Assembly: GCA_036265815.1 (NCBI GenBank)
Contig: DATAOI010000021.1
Span: 1 to 64,000 of the forward strand
DNA: 64,000 nt
Origin: Gemmatimonadales bacterium
GTDB taxonomy: Bacteria; Gemmatimonadota; Gemmatimonadetes; Gemmatimonadales; GWC2-71-9
Direction of reading: 5' to 3'
In this document: one piece after another, positions 40,505-49,252 of the stretch
Layout of the letters: the number at the start of each line of letters is the position of its first letter
Position numbering within the stretch: position 1 is the stretch's first letter
Notes under the pieces: generated by a model
What the model was told of the DNA's origin: nothing
Databases searched by the model: none
The model's input: the letters and a program-made list of their open reading frames with translations, nothing else
Position numbers and translations under genes: made by a program

Positions 40505-42454
40505 CTACTCCACCTCGCCGGGGCCAGATGCCGCGCCGCCCTCGCCCGCCAGGGTCCGCGCCGTCTCCACCATCCCGATGAACTCCCCGCGGTACCCCTG
40601 CTCGTCCTCTCCTCGCGCGCCCCGGGCCAGCGACAGCACCTGCTCCCAGCTTGCCTGCCCGCGGTGCTCCGACTCCCGCAGCAGCATGGCGAACTCGGCC
40701 ACCGCCGAGGCGAAGCGCATGTCCTCCGACGCCGCGCCGGTCCGATCGGTGACGGGCACTTCCAGCAGTTTGCTGCTTGAACCCCTGGGATCCTTGTAGC
40801 GTAGGCGCACCGTGAGCAGCTCCGAGCTGTGCCGGGCACCCGGCCGTAGGGAGACCTGCTGGTAGGTCAGGCTGTCGTCGTCCAGCGCCACCTCGCGGGC
40901 GCCCACCGGCACCACCTCGTACAGCGCGGTGACCGAGTGGCCCGAGCCCAGTTCGCCGGCGTCCTTCTTGTCGTCCTTGAAGTCCTCCTTCGCGAGGAGC
41001 CGGTTCTCATAGCCCAGGAGCCGGTAGGACTGCACCCGTGCCGGGTTGAGCTCGACCTGGATCTTCACGTCCTTGGCGACGGTGAAGAGCGTCCCGCCGA
41101 ACTCCTGCACGAAGACCTTCTGCGCCTCGCGGAAGCTGTCGATGTATGCGTAATGGCCGTTTCCCTTGTCGGCCAGCTGCTCCATCTTCGAGTCCTTGAG
41201 GTTGCCGGTGCCGAAGCCGAGCACGGTGAGGAAGGTGCCTTCCTCCCGCCGCTGCTCGATCAGGCGCACCATCTCCGCGTCGCTGCTTGCCCCGACGTTG
41301 AAATCGCCATCGGTGGCCAGGATGACGCGGTTGTTGCCCTCCGGGTCCAAGTGCTCGCGCGCCACGTCGTAGGCCAGCCGGATCCCCGCGCCGCCCGCCG
41401 TCGAGCCGCCCGCCTGGAGCTGGTCGATCGCTCCCAGGATCGTTGCCTTATCCGACCCGCTGGTGGACGGCAGCACCAGGCCCGCAGCGCCGGCGTACAC
41501 CACGATCGCCACGTGGTCCTCGGGCCGCAGCTCATGCACCAGCGTCCGGAACGCCTGCTGGACCAGCGGCAGCTTGTCGGGCGAGTTCATCGAGCCGGAG
41601 ACGTCGATCAGGAAGACCAGGTTGCTCGGCGGCAGGTCGCGGGTGGGCAGACGCCGGGACTGGAGGCCGATGCGGACCAGCCGATGGTCTGTGGCCCATG
41701 GACAGGGCGCCACCTCGGTCGAGACCGCGAACGGGTGCTCGCCACTCCGGTCGGGGTACCGGTAGGGGAAGTAGTTGACCAGCTCCTCCAGCCGCACCGC
41801 GTCCTTGGGCGGCAGCGTGCCCTGGCTCAGGAACCGGCGCACGTTGCTGTAGGAGGCGGCGTCGACGTCGATGGAGAAGGTGGAGAGCGGATTCGTGGCC
41901 GCTCCGAGGAAGCGGTTCTCGTTGACCAGGTTGTACGCCTCGGTGTTGGACGGCTCGGCCGGGCTGGGCCATCTGGCCGCCCCAACGTACCCGAGCGCGG
42001 CGGTCCCTCGGCGCATCACCTGGTCCGTGTTCCTGAGGGCCTCGCTCCGGGGTATGGGAGTGGGTTCGGCGGCCTTTTCCTGGGCCAGCTGTTTCCGCAT
42101 TGGACCCGGCGCGAGGGTGAAGTTGAGTGTCAGTGTCCGTCCGGCCCTGACCGTGCCGCCGCTTTCGGCCGGTGCGTAGCCGGTGCGCGAGGCCCGCACG
42201 GTTACCGGGCCGGCAGGCACCGCAGGCACCAGGTAGACACCAGCGCTGTCCGTGAGCGCCGAGAGAGCTGTGCTGACGACCTGCACCTCGGCGTGAATCA
42301 GCGGCGCGCCCCGGGCGTCGCGCACCGATCCGGTGATACGTCCGGTCGTCGGGGCCGTCCGGACGGGGGCTGCCCCGGCGGCGGCGAGCGTCAGACACAG
42401 AACGGCGACCAGGCCCGGCGTCCGCCGGGCGAGCGACCAGGGTGCGGCTCGCAT
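40505..42454 (-). CDS. YfbK-like VWA domain protein with carboxypeptidase-regulatory-like domain
   Basis: A 649-residue exported protein from ATG 42454, with GGAGG five bases upstream (an in-frame ATG lies at 42469). The signal peptide ends TLAAAGAA. A CarboxypepD_reg-like module occupies about 38-115 (GRITGSVRDARGAPL, SALTDSAGVYLVP). A YfbK-type region follows: FSIDVDAASYSNVRRFL..G.LP..DAVR.EE.VNYF, then a VWA domain with a MIDAS motif DVSGSM and NRVILATDGDFNVG, and a C-terminal DUF3520-like domain. In other bacteria such proteins form envelope-associated complexes; metal-dependent binding is inferred from MIDAS. Confidence 0.86.
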   Translation of the reverse strand: MRAAPWSLARRTPGLVAVLCLTLAAAGAAPVRTAPTTGRITGSVRDARGAPLIHAEVQVVSTALSALTDSAGVYLVPAVPAGPVTVRASRTGYAPAESGGTVRAGRTLTLNFTLAPGPMRKQLAQEKAAEPTPIPRSEALRNTDQVMRRGTAALGYVGAARWPSPAEPSNTEAYNLVNENRFLGAATNPLSTFSIDVDAASYSNVRRFLSQGTLPPKDAVRLEELVNYFPYRYPDRSGEHPFAVSTEVAPCPWATDHRLVRIGLQSRRLPTRDLPPSNLVFLIDVSGSMNSPDKLPLVQQAFRTLVHELRPEDHVAIVVYAGAAGLVLPSTSGSDKATILGAIDQLQAGGSTAGGAGIRLAYDVAREHLDPEGNNRVILATDGDFNVGASSDAEMVRLIEQRREEGTFLTVLGFGTGNLKDSKMEQLADKGNGHYAYIDSFREAQKVFVQEFGGTLFTVAKDVKIQVELNPARVQSYRLLGYENRLLAKEDFKDDKKDAGELGSGHSVTALYEVVPVGAREVALDDDSLTYQQVSLRPGARHSSELLTVRLRYKDPRGSSSKLLEVPVTDRTGAASEDMRFASAVAEFAMLLRESEHRGQASWEQVLSLARGARGEDEQGYRGEFIGMVETARTLAGEGGAASGPGEVE

Positions 42455-42723
42455 CGAATCCTCCAACATCTGTGGGTTGTCGCGTGAGACGGCGGCGATT
42501 CTGCCGCGGAGCACAGGCGGGAGATGCGCGAGGGGTGTTTTATGCACACGGCAGGCTGCGGGGCTCTGGCCGGCTGCCCCTGAGCCCTCTCGACCGGCGT
42601 GGAAGCGACGTGCATCTTTGGTGGTGAGCCGATTCGTGGGGCTTGTTCCCCGCAACCTCGTCTGGCGGGCGTCGAGCGGCAGGCCGAGGTGTTTCCCTCA
42701 GGCGGACACGCGCAGGAGATCTG

Positions 42724-42999
42724 GTGACAGCACGAAGAGATGAGCTCCAGACGCTGCCCGGGATCGGCCCGAGCTTGGCGGCTGATCTACGAGCGCTTGG
42801 AGTTCGACGGGTCGCTGATCTGAAGCGGCGCGACCCCGAGCGCCTCTACGCCCAGCTGAATCGTCTGCGCGGCACGCGCCAGGATCCGTGCGTCCTGTAC
42901 GCGTTTCGCTGCGCCTTCTACTCGGCACGCACGAAACGGCCGAAGGCCGAGCTGCTGAAGTGGTGGAACTGGAAAGATCGTGCGGTGCGCGCGACGTAG
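42724..42999 (+). CDS. Cdd1-type helix-hairpin-helix protein
   Basis: A 91-residue protein from GTG 42724, with AGGAG five bases upstream. It matches the pathogenicity-locus Cdd1 family (PF11731-like): ELQTLPGIGPSLAADLRALGVRRVADL is a helix-hairpin-helix, followed by RDPERLYAQLNRLRG and CVLYAFRCAFY, where the family's RxxxDPCVLY..R stretch is recognisable. It binds DNA non-specifically through the HhH, by analogy. The frame upstream of GTG 42724 is not protein-like. Confidence 0.82.
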   Translation: MTARRDELQTLPGIGPSLAADLRALGVRRVADLKRRDPERLYAQLNRLRGTRQDPCVLYAFRCAFYSARTKRPKAELLKWWNWKDRAVRAT

Positions 43000-43071
43000 C
43001 CCGCCGGCCGTCTCGCGTGACCCGCGGCCCCCTCCATGGTCCCTTCATCAGGTACCCGGCGGAGCGCTGGG

Positions 43072-43530
43072 ATGTTGACGCTGAAACAGCTGATGGGCAT
43101 TGCGGCCCTGGGGGTCACGCTTGCGGCTCGGCTCTCAGCGCAGGCCGCCGAGGCGCCCCGCGCGCTGTCGGCGGCTGAGACCGGCTGCGACACGTCCCGG
43201 GCAGCGGCGATCGACTCGATCTTCGAGTTTGACGCGGTAGATGAGCCGGTCCAAGCCGAGCGCCTGCCGATCGAAGACATGCCGTTGCGCGTGCGGGAGG
43301 TCCTGAATGGTCGCTCGGTGTTTCGGTTCATCGTCGAGCCGACGGGCCGGATCGAGCGGTGCAGCATCGAGCTGGTGGAGGAGAGCGCGCCAGCATGGAC
43401 CGACGCGGTGCTCAAGGAGCTCCGGCAGGCGCGCTACCGTGCCGCGCGGCGAGGGGGCGTGAAGGTGCGGCAACGGGTCTACCAGATCTTTACCTATACT
43501 CAGGACGGACGGTTCCTTCACGGTCGGTAG
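43072..43530 (+). CDS. TonB C-terminal-like domain protein
   Basis: A 152-residue exported protein from ATG 43072. A signal peptide (GIAALGVTLAARLSA) is followed by a short linker and a TonB_C-like domain: SVFRFIVEPTGRIERCSIELVEESAPAWTDAVLKELRQARYRAARRGG... The TonB box partner region and long Pro-rich spacer of a true TonB are missing, so it is more likely a periplasmic TonB_C-domain protein than an energy transducer. GGAG lies about 8 bases before the ATG. Confidence 0.75.
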   Translation: MLTLKQLMGIAALGVTLAARLSAQAAEAPRALSAAETGCDTSRAAAIDSIFEFDAVDEPVQAERLPIEDMPLRVREVLNGRSVFRFIVEPTGRIERCSIELVEESAPAWTDAVLKELRQARYRAARRGGVKVRQRVYQIFTYTQDGRFLHGR

Positions 43531-43747
43531 GGACCTGGTAACAGATGCCGGGGTCACCGCCCGGCGAAACGCAGATGGTGGCTATGTCGTAGTAGCACCG
43601 CCAGGTCGGAGCTGGATTCGTCCGATGGCCCATTTCTCATAGGATGTCCCATGGGGCTCGACTCCGGGCCACCGCAGGTCGCCACCATTCACAACATCAT
43701 CAAGGGTTGACGCCCGAGCGCGTCGCCCGTGTCGACAGGATCTCGCC

Positions 43748-44059
43748 ATGACTCTCAAACCCGCTATCTGGTACCCGGTCGCCGTCGGGCTGAGCGGCAT
43801 CAATCTGGTCGCAGTCGGCTTCGCGGCCGGAGGGTGGCATGGCACGACGCACGCGGCACTTGCCTTGGGCTTCGGGCTCTGGGCCCAGCACCTGCGCCGG
43901 GCTCCCGCCGCGAGCGAGCTCCCGCCCGGGCTCGACACCATCGAACTCGAGGTAAGCCGGCTGCGGCAGGAGCTGGGTGAGACGCAGGAGCGCCTCGACT
44001 TCGCCGAACGAGTGCTGGCGCAGGAGTCCGAAGCCCGCCGAGTGGAGCCGCAGCGCTGA
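43748..44059 (+). CDS. Small membrane protein with C-terminal coiled coil
   Basis: A 103-residue protein with two short membrane helices (YPVAVGLSGINLVAVGFAAGG and THAALALGFGLWAQHL) and a charged coiled coil (LDTIELEVSRLRQELGETQERLDFAERVLAQ). The end of the coil recalls PspB/PspC-like LDFAERVLA helices, but I do not recognise the family. It is the first gene of a group of unknowns running to 45453. A membrane-tethered scaffolding or sensing role is possible. Confidence 0.6.
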   Translation: MTLKPAIWYPVAVGLSGINLVAVGFAAGGWHGTTHAALALGFGLWAQHLRRAPAASELPPGLDTIELEVSRLRQELGETQERLDFAERVLAQESEARRVEPQR

Positions 44060-44129
44060 GCACTCGACCAGGCTGGTGGCCAGGTGCATCTTTGGTGACA
44101 CCCCGCCATACACCGTCTGGAGAGTTGCC

Positions 44130-44918
44130 ATGGCTGACGACCCCCGTCCGACGTCCGCGATCGACATCGCTACCAAGGGCATCACCGTCGTGTCGCTGGC
44201 CCTCGGGGTGTTCGCGACGTGGAAGGCGCTGCCCGCTGATGCGGAAATCAAGCGGCTGCAGGCCGAGGCCACGCGCCTGGACCTCGCGATCAAGCAGGCC
44301 GACGCCGACCTCAAGGGCCTCGAGTCGAGCCGCAAGGTCACCCTCGAGCTGTACCAGGAAGTGAAGAACGTGATCGAGAAGAAAGGCAAGGATCCGAGAG
44401 AAGAGGACGCCGTCCGAGTGCTGGTCGAATCGCTGGCGGACGATCCGTTTCGGTACAAGCTGCTCAAGGTGATCGCGATCGGCGCCAAGGACACTCTCGT
44501 CAAGCAGGAGGCCGCGGCTACCTCGGCGTTCTATGAGGACGAGGCTGCCGTCCCGACCCAGGTCCTGCCGGCCAACGCCGACGAACCGCGCACGGCGGCC
44601 GCGGGGCTCGGCGGGTACAACGTGGACTTCTTCTTCTGTGAGCGGAAGCGGGCCACCAGCGAGCCAATCGCCCGCGCGGCCTTGAACATCAAGGGCAAGG
44701 GGGACACCGGACGCTGGCGGGTACGACTGCTGCCCGAGAGCATCAACCAGCAGCCGGGGTACGGCATCGCCGGAAACGAGATTCGGTTCACCCCGCCGGA
44801 CGAGCGACCGGCCGCCGAGGCACTGGCCGCGGCGCTGTCCAAGTCGAACGTGCAGGCTCGGCTGAGAGAGACGTTGTATCCTACCCCGCATTACATCAGC
44901 GCGTTCGTATGCCAGTAG
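44130..44918 (+). CDS. Membrane-anchored coiled-coil protein of unknown function
   Basis: 262 residues from ATG 44130, with an AGAG site before it. It has an N-terminal membrane helix (ITVVSLALGVFATWKAL), then a coiled coil (IKRLQAEATRLDLAIKQADADLKGLESSRK), then a globular C-terminal half with strands (NVDFFFCERKRA, GRWRVRLLPES). No match to a known family. It follows the 103-residue membrane protein by 70 bp and precedes the 135-residue unknown by 24 bp. It may form a membrane complex with them; the three could be a new module. Confidence 0.6.
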   Translation: MADDPRPTSAIDIATKGITVVSLALGVFATWKALPADAEIKRLQAEATRLDLAIKQADADLKGLESSRKVTLELYQEVKNVIEKKGKDPREEDAVRVLVESLADDPFRYKLLKVIAIGAKDTLVKQEAAATSAFYEDEAAVPTQVLPANADEPRTAAAGLGGYNVDFFFCERKRATSEPIARAALNIKGKGDTGRWRVRLLPESINQQPGYGIAGNEIRFTPPDERPAAEALAAALSKSNVQARLRETLYPTPHYISAFVCQ

Positions 44919-44942
44919 CTGGCCTCTAATCGGGAGGGCACC

Positions 44943-45350
44943 ATGGGTCAGTTCGCGTGGGTGGAGCAGGTAGCGGCCCTGAGCGCCATGCTGTCGACCC
45001 TCGAAACCCAGGCCGGACAGGGGACGCTAGGTGCGACAGGACTGGAGGAGCTCAAGAGCGGATTGGATGACCTGCGGCTCCGGGCCTGGGGTCTTCTCAC
45101 CGCCTCCAGCTCGGATGATCCACAAGGGTTCCAGGAGCGGTTTCGCACCCGCCGGGGCATCGAGATGTGTCGTGCCCTCAGCACCGACGTGCGGACCGGA
45201 AAGCTGAGCGGGCGCCGGGCCGAGCTGCCGGGGCTGGGTGACGCCGCCGGGGAGCTGGCGACGGCGGTGAAGGCCGTGACGCGGAAAACGCCGGAGGGAA
45301 AGCCTGCGAAGCGCACCCCTCCCAAGCGGCGGGACAAGGGCGCGGGGTGA
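44943..45350 (+). CDS. Hypothetical 135-residue protein
   Basis: An unrecognised protein, mostly helical (MGQFAWVEQVAALSAMLSTLETQ..., GLEELKSGLDDLRLRAWGLL), with a Lys/Arg-rich tail KRTPPKRRDKGAG. No signal peptide. ATG 44943 has GGGAGG upstream. It lies 24 bp after the coiled-coil protein and 1 bp before the 33-codon open frame. The basic tail suggests nucleic-acid or membrane surface contact, unproven. Confidence 0.55.
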   Translation: MGQFAWVEQVAALSAMLSTLETQAGQGTLGATGLEELKSGLDDLRLRAWGLLTASSSDDPQGFQERFRTRRGIEMCRALSTDVRTGKLSGRRAELPGLGDAAGELATAVKAVTRKTPEGKPAKRTPPKRRDKGAG

Positions 45351-45351
45351 G

Positions 45352-45453
45352 ATGAAGCAGGCGCTCGCCGGCCTCCAATCCGCCCTTGAGCGCCGGTACG
45401 AGATCGAGCTTCCCTACGAGGCCGCCCGGAGCAGAGTGTGGCCCGCGCAGTGA
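45352..45453 (+). CDS. Possible 33-residue open reading frame
   Basis: A short open frame from ATG 45352 to TGA 45453. It begins one base after the stop of the 135-residue gene and its end overlaps the start of the aldehyde dehydrogenase gene. The product is amphipathic (QALAGLQSALERRYEIELPYE). It may be a leader peptide that couples translation of the aldehyde dehydrogenase, a remnant of a larger gene, or a chance ORF. Confidence 0.35.
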   Translation: MKQALAGLQSALERRYEIELPYEAARSRVWPAQ

Positions 45454-46838
45454 GGACCGCGGCGCCAACCCTGGCGATCCGAAGCCCCTACTCGGGCGAG
45501 CTGGTTGGTCACGCCCCGCTGGCCGGCCCCGGCGAGGTGGCCGCCGCCATCGATGCCGCCGTGGCGGCCGCGCCCGCGGCGCAGGCTCTGCCGTCCCACG
45601 CGCGCGCTTCGGCGCTCGACCGCATCCACGGGGGTGTGGCCGGGCGCCGGGACGAGCTCGCCCGTCTGCTGGCCCGGGAGGCGGGCAAGCCACTCGCGCT
45701 GGCACGCATGGAGATCGACCGCGCGGTTTTCGTGTTCCAGCAGGGTGCGGAGGAGGCCAAGCGGATGGGCGGCGAGGTGATCCCCATGGACCTGCTGCCG
45801 CACGGCGAGCGGCGTTGGGGCCTCACCCGACGGTTCCCGCTCTCGCCCATCTCCGCGATCATCCCGTTCAACTTCCCCGTGCTCCTCGCCGCCCACAAGC
45901 TGGCGCCCGCGATGGCGTGCGGCGCCGCCATGATCCTCAAGCCGCCGCCGCAGGACCCGCTCGCCACCCTGCTGCTGGGCGAGATCATCCGGGAGAGCGG
46001 CTACCCGCCTGGCGCCGCCGCCGTCCTGCTCTGCACCAACGAAGACTCGGCAGCGCTCATCGACGATCCCCGGGTGCGGATGATCAGCTTCACCGGCTCG
46101 GCCCGGGTCGGCTGGGAGGTGCGCCGGCGAGCTCCGACCAAGCGGGTGACGCTCGAGCTCGGCGGCAACGCCGCCGTGATCGTCGAGCCGGACGCGGACC
46201 TGGAGCACGCGGTGCGGCGCTGCGTGGCCGGCGGGTATCTCTATGCGGGGCAGTCCTGCATCTCGACCCAGCGGATCCTGGTGCACCAGTCGATTTACCA
46301 GCGGTTCGCCGAGCGCTTCGTGACGGCGGTCGGCGCACTCCGGACCGGAGACCCGTTGGCGGAGACGACCGACGTCGGGCCGATGATCGACCAGGCGAGT
46401 GCCGAGCGCGCGGCGACGTGGATCGCCGAGGCGGCGGCGGCCGGAGCCCGGGTCGCGGTCGGTGGCGGACGGACGGGGGCCACGCTCCAGCCGACGGTGC
46501 TGCTCGACAGCACCAGCGCCATGCGAGTCAACTGCGAAGAGATCTTTGCCCCGGTCACCACGCTTCGCCCGTACCCCGACTTCGACCACGCCATCGCGAC
46601 GGTCAACGACTCGCAGTACGGGCTGCAGGCCGGGCTCTTCACCAACGACATGCGGCGGATCCTGCGGGCATTCGAGCGAATCGAAGTGGGCGCCCTGGTG
46701 GTGAACGACGTGCCCGGCTTCCGGGTGGACCACGCGCCGTACGGCGGGGTGAAGGCGTCGGGACAGGGGCGCGAGGGCGTCCGCTACGCGATCGAGGAGA
46801 TGACCGAGCTCAGACTGCTCGTGGTCGGTGACGTGTGA
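45438..46838 (+). CDS. NAD(P)-dependent aldehyde dehydrogenase
   Basis: 466 residues from GTG 45438, with GGAG six bases upstream (an in-frame GTG at 45450 is possible). Classical ALDH motifs: IIPFNFPVLLA (N of the active site), ISFTGSARVGWEV (GSxxVG), VTLELGGNAAVIV (catalytic Glu), GQSCISTQR (catalytic Cys) and EEIFAPV. The length matches the superfamily. It oxidises an aldehyde to an acid with NAD(P)+. It precedes the M55 peptidase by 25 bp and follows the group of unknown genes; the substrate is unknown. Confidence 0.9.
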   Translation: MARAVRTAAPTLAIRSPYSGELVGHAPLAGPGEVAAAIDAAVAAAPAAQALPSHARASALDRIHGGVAGRRDELARLLAREAGKPLALARMEIDRAVFVFQQGAEEAKRMGGEVIPMDLLPHGERRWGLTRRFPLSPISAIIPFNFPVLLAAHKLAPAMACGAAMILKPPPQDPLATLLLGEIIRESGYPPGAAAVLLCTNEDSAALIDDPRVRMISFTGSARVGWEVRRRAPTKRVTLELGGNAAVIVEPDADLEHAVRRCVAGGYLYAGQSCISTQRILVHQSIYQRFAERFVTAVGALRTGDPLAETTDVGPMIDQASAERAATWIAEAAAAGARVAVGGGRTGATLQPTVLLDSTSAMRVNCEEIFAPVTTLRPYPDFDHAIATVNDSQYGLQAGLFTNDMRRILRAFERIEVGALVVNDVPGFRVDHAPYGGVKASGQGREGVRYAIEEMTELRLLVVGDV

Positions 46839-46863
46839 GTTTCCCATCCTCCCGGGAGGGGTG

Positions 46864-47847
46864 ATGCGATTAACGACGGTGCTCAGTCTGCTCTGCCTGG
46901 CCTCGGTGCTCCACGCGCAGGCCCCCACCCCGCCCTCATCGGCGGCGTTTCGGGACAAGCACATACCCTACGAGCCGGGCTTCCGGGTCTTCATCGTTCC
47001 CGACATGGAGGGGATGGGGAGCGTGGTGAACATCCACGAAGTGATCGCCGGCAACGAGGCCCCACGGTACAAGGATCTGACGGGTCCGGACTACTGGGAT
47101 CACTTCCGCGTGCTGCTCACCCAGGAGGTCAACGCCACGATCCGCGGCGCTCGTCTGGCCGGGGCGCGAAGCTTCGTGGTGAATGAGGGGCACGGGGGCA
47201 ACCTGTTCGCCAACGTGCTGCCGTGGGAGGTCGACAGTAGCGCCATCCTGGTGCGCGGCTTCCCCAAGCCGCTGGTCATGGTCACCGGCATCGACAGCAG
47301 CTTCGGCACGCTGATGTTCACCGGCGCGCACGCCAACGCCGGCAGCCCGGGCGTTCTGGCGCACAACTTCGCCTTCGACAGCTTCACGGTGAACGGGAAG
47401 TCGCTGAACGAGGTGGGCATCAACGCGCTGATCGCGGGGGAGATGGGGGTCTCCGTCTCCCTGGTGAGCGGAGACGATGTGCTGATCGAGGAGACCAAGG
47501 GCATGGTGCCCGACGGCTTCGTGGCGATCGTGACCAAGTACGCCGTGGGACACAGCGCAGCCATCACCTACAGTCCCGCCCGGGTGCGGCGGATGCTGCG
47601 TGACGGTGCCGCCGAAGCGGTCCGCCGGGAACGGCGCGGCGAATTCAAGCCGTTCACCATGGATCGGCCATACCGGGTCGAGTTCACCCTCCGCCGGAGT
47701 TATCCCGACAGTACGGTGCAGGGGGTGGCGGCGCTCTCGGAGTTCAAGCTCGAGCGGACCGGCGACCGGACCTTTCGCTACCTCACCGACAGCGCCCGCC
47801 AGATGGGTTACCTGCTCGACGCCATCGAAGAGACGGTGCTTCGATAA
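46864..47847 (+). CDS. M55 family D-aminopeptidase (DppA-like), exported
   Basis: A 327-residue protein from ATG 46864, after a GGGAGGGG site. A signal peptide (ending VLHAQ) is followed by the M55 core: FIVPDMEGMGSVVN (zinc Asp/Glu), FVVNEGHGGNLF in place of SDAHG, MFTGAHANAG (His) and LNEVGINALIAGEMG. M55 enzymes release N-terminal D-amino acids from D-Ala peptides. Export suggests action on peptidoglycan-derived or extracellular peptides. It is downstream of the ALDH, and the minus-strand DUF4397 gene converges on it. Confidence 0.88.
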   Translation: MRLTTVLSLLCLASVLHAQAPTPPSSAAFRDKHIPYEPGFRVFIVPDMEGMGSVVNIHEVIAGNEAPRYKDLTGPDYWDHFRVLLTQEVNATIRGARLAGARSFVVNEGHGGNLFANVLPWEVDSSAILVRGFPKPLVMVTGIDSSFGTLMFTGAHANAGSPGVLAHNFAFDSFTVNGKSLNEVGINALIAGEMGVSVSLVSGDDVLIEETKGMVPDGFVAIVTKYAVGHSAAITYSPARVRRMLRDGAAEAVRRERRGEFKPFTMDRPYRVEFTLRRSYPDSTVQGVAALSEFKLERTGDRTFRYLTDSARQMGYLLDAIEETVLR

Positions 47848-47896
47848 GACGGTTGCTGCTCACCGGGCGCTCGCGTTCCGCGGATCCGCGGCGGCG

Positions 47897-48613
47897 CTAG
47901 CGCTCCTGTACGACCACCGCCGCGATGCCACCGGCGGGGTCATCCGTGAGCACGACGGTGGCCGCCTGGTCGGCCGCCAGCGTCACCGGGTCCACGATCA
48001 GCAGCGTATCCTGAGGCTCCGCGGGCGGCACACCGCCGACACGCGCCTCGGTGGCGACCAGTACCTGCCAATCGCCAGGATCACTCTGCACGTAGCCGCT
48101 CATGGTGCGATAGTCGAACGGGAACGCCAGGTCGATGATTCCGTCGAAGTCCGGCTGGCGGCGGTACACGTCGATCGGCCCCGCGAGCCGCGCCAGATTG
48201 GCCACCTGCAGCTTGCTCTTGCCGGCAGCGGGAACCGCTCCGGTATCGGTCACCACAATGGGATTCAGCACCGAGGACGAATCGATCACCACGGCCGTGT
48301 ACTGGGAGTCCGCGGCGACGGCGAGGTGAAGCGTTGTCGGGCTCGGGCTTCCCCCCGAGGGCCTGACCTCGACGGTACGTTGGCCGGTCGAGATCGGGAT
48401 GGCGGAAGAGACCGTTCCCGCGTCCAGTCCGGATGCGACGACGCTGCCGTCCACCAGCACGTCCAGCGCTGTGGTGCTCTGGGATGCCTGGATGACGCGG
48501 AGGGTGCCAGTGAGGTCGCCGGGACCGGTGCCGTCGCTGTCACTGTCGCTGCATGCGAGCGCGGCAACAAGGGCCGCGCCGATCAGCAGACGAACCTGTG
48601 CGATGTTGCGCAT
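47897..48613 (-). CDS. DUF4397 domain lipoprotein
   Basis: 238 residues from ATG 48613. The signal ends AALACSDSDSD, a lipobox. The body has two DUF4397-like units with LRVIQASQSTTALDVLVDG, TVEVRPSGG, and LQVANLARLAGPIDVYRRQP. This domain is common in secreted proteins of Bacteroidota and Gemmatimonadota, with an unknown function probably related to surface binding. It is a single-gene unit. Confidence 0.82.
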   Translation of the reverse strand: MRNIAQVRLLIGAALVAALACSDSDSDGTGPGDLTGTLRVIQASQSTTALDVLVDGSVVASGLDAGTVSSAIPISTGQRTVEVRPSGGSPSPTTLHLAVAADSQYTAVVIDSSSVLNPIVVTDTGAVPAAGKSKLQVANLARLAGPIDVYRRQPDFDGIIDLAFPFDYRTMSGYVQSDPGDWQVLVATEARVGGVPPAEPQDTLLIVDPVTLAADQAATVVLTDDPAGGIAAVVVQER

Positions 48614-48709
48614 GCATTCCTCAAGGGCCAGGGGACAGCACCAGTATACCACCGTGGCGTCCCTCCAGCGTGACCTGGGGCGTTTCGGCCGGCAGCCGAG
48701 GACGGGCCG

Positions 48710-49252
48710 TCACGGCGACGGCACCAGCAGCTGGTACATCACCAGATTGTCGTACGCTTCTCCCTCTGGACCGATGCTGTATCCGGGAATCAGCCCCACC
48801 TCTTTGTATCCGAGCCCGCGGTAGAACCGCTCGGCGCGATCGCCGCGGCGAGTATTAAGCAGGAGCAGCGGGCGGCCGAGCTGCCGCGCGGTCTCGTGCA
48901 GGGCCTTCATCAGGCTCCCGCCGATCCCCCGCCCTCGCCACGCCGCCGCGACCATCAGCTTCTGCACCTCGGCCCGGTGCCGGCCATTGGGCCACGAGGA
49001 GAGCGCGAGCTGGCCTGACCCGACGAGCCGGCCCGCCACGGTGGCTGCGAAGAGCATCCGTGAGCCACCCCGGACCTCTGGAGTGAGCGACCGCCAGTAG
49101 CGGCGGCCTTCCTCCTGCGTCAGTGGCGGGAGGAACCCAAGCGAGGCTCCGCCGTGCACCGACTCGCGCAGCACGTCCATGAGCTCGGGTAGAAGATTCT
49201 CGATGTCAGTGGACGTGATCAGGCGCACGCGCGACGGCACGATCGGCGGCAT
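48710..49252 (-). CDS. GNAT family acetyltransferase
   Basis: 180 residues from ATG 49252, whose ATG overlaps the stop of the symporter (TAATG). It contains VRLITSTDIENLLPELMDVL, MLFAATVAGRLVGSGQL, and the CoA loop VAAAWRGRGIGGSLMKALH, with FYRGLGYKEVGLIPGY at the end. The substrate is unknown. It is the second gene of an operon with the dicarboxylate/glutamate symporter, so it might modify a transported amino acid or amine. Confidence 0.84.
   Translation of the reverse strand: MPPIVPSRVRLITSTDIENLLPELMDVLRESVHGGASLGFLPPLTQEEGRRYWRSLTPEVRGGSRMLFAATVAGRLVGSGQLALSSWPNGRHRAEVQKLMVAAAWRGRGIGGSLMKALHETARQLGRPLLLLNTRRGDRAERFYRGLGYKEVGLIPGYSIGPEGEAYDNLVMYQLLVPSP

Noticed and set aside
45386-46831. 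An extra 481-codon frame on the same strand as the aldehyde dehydrogenase
   Set aside because: It is a frame shadow; the dehydrogenase frame contains all ALDH motifs.
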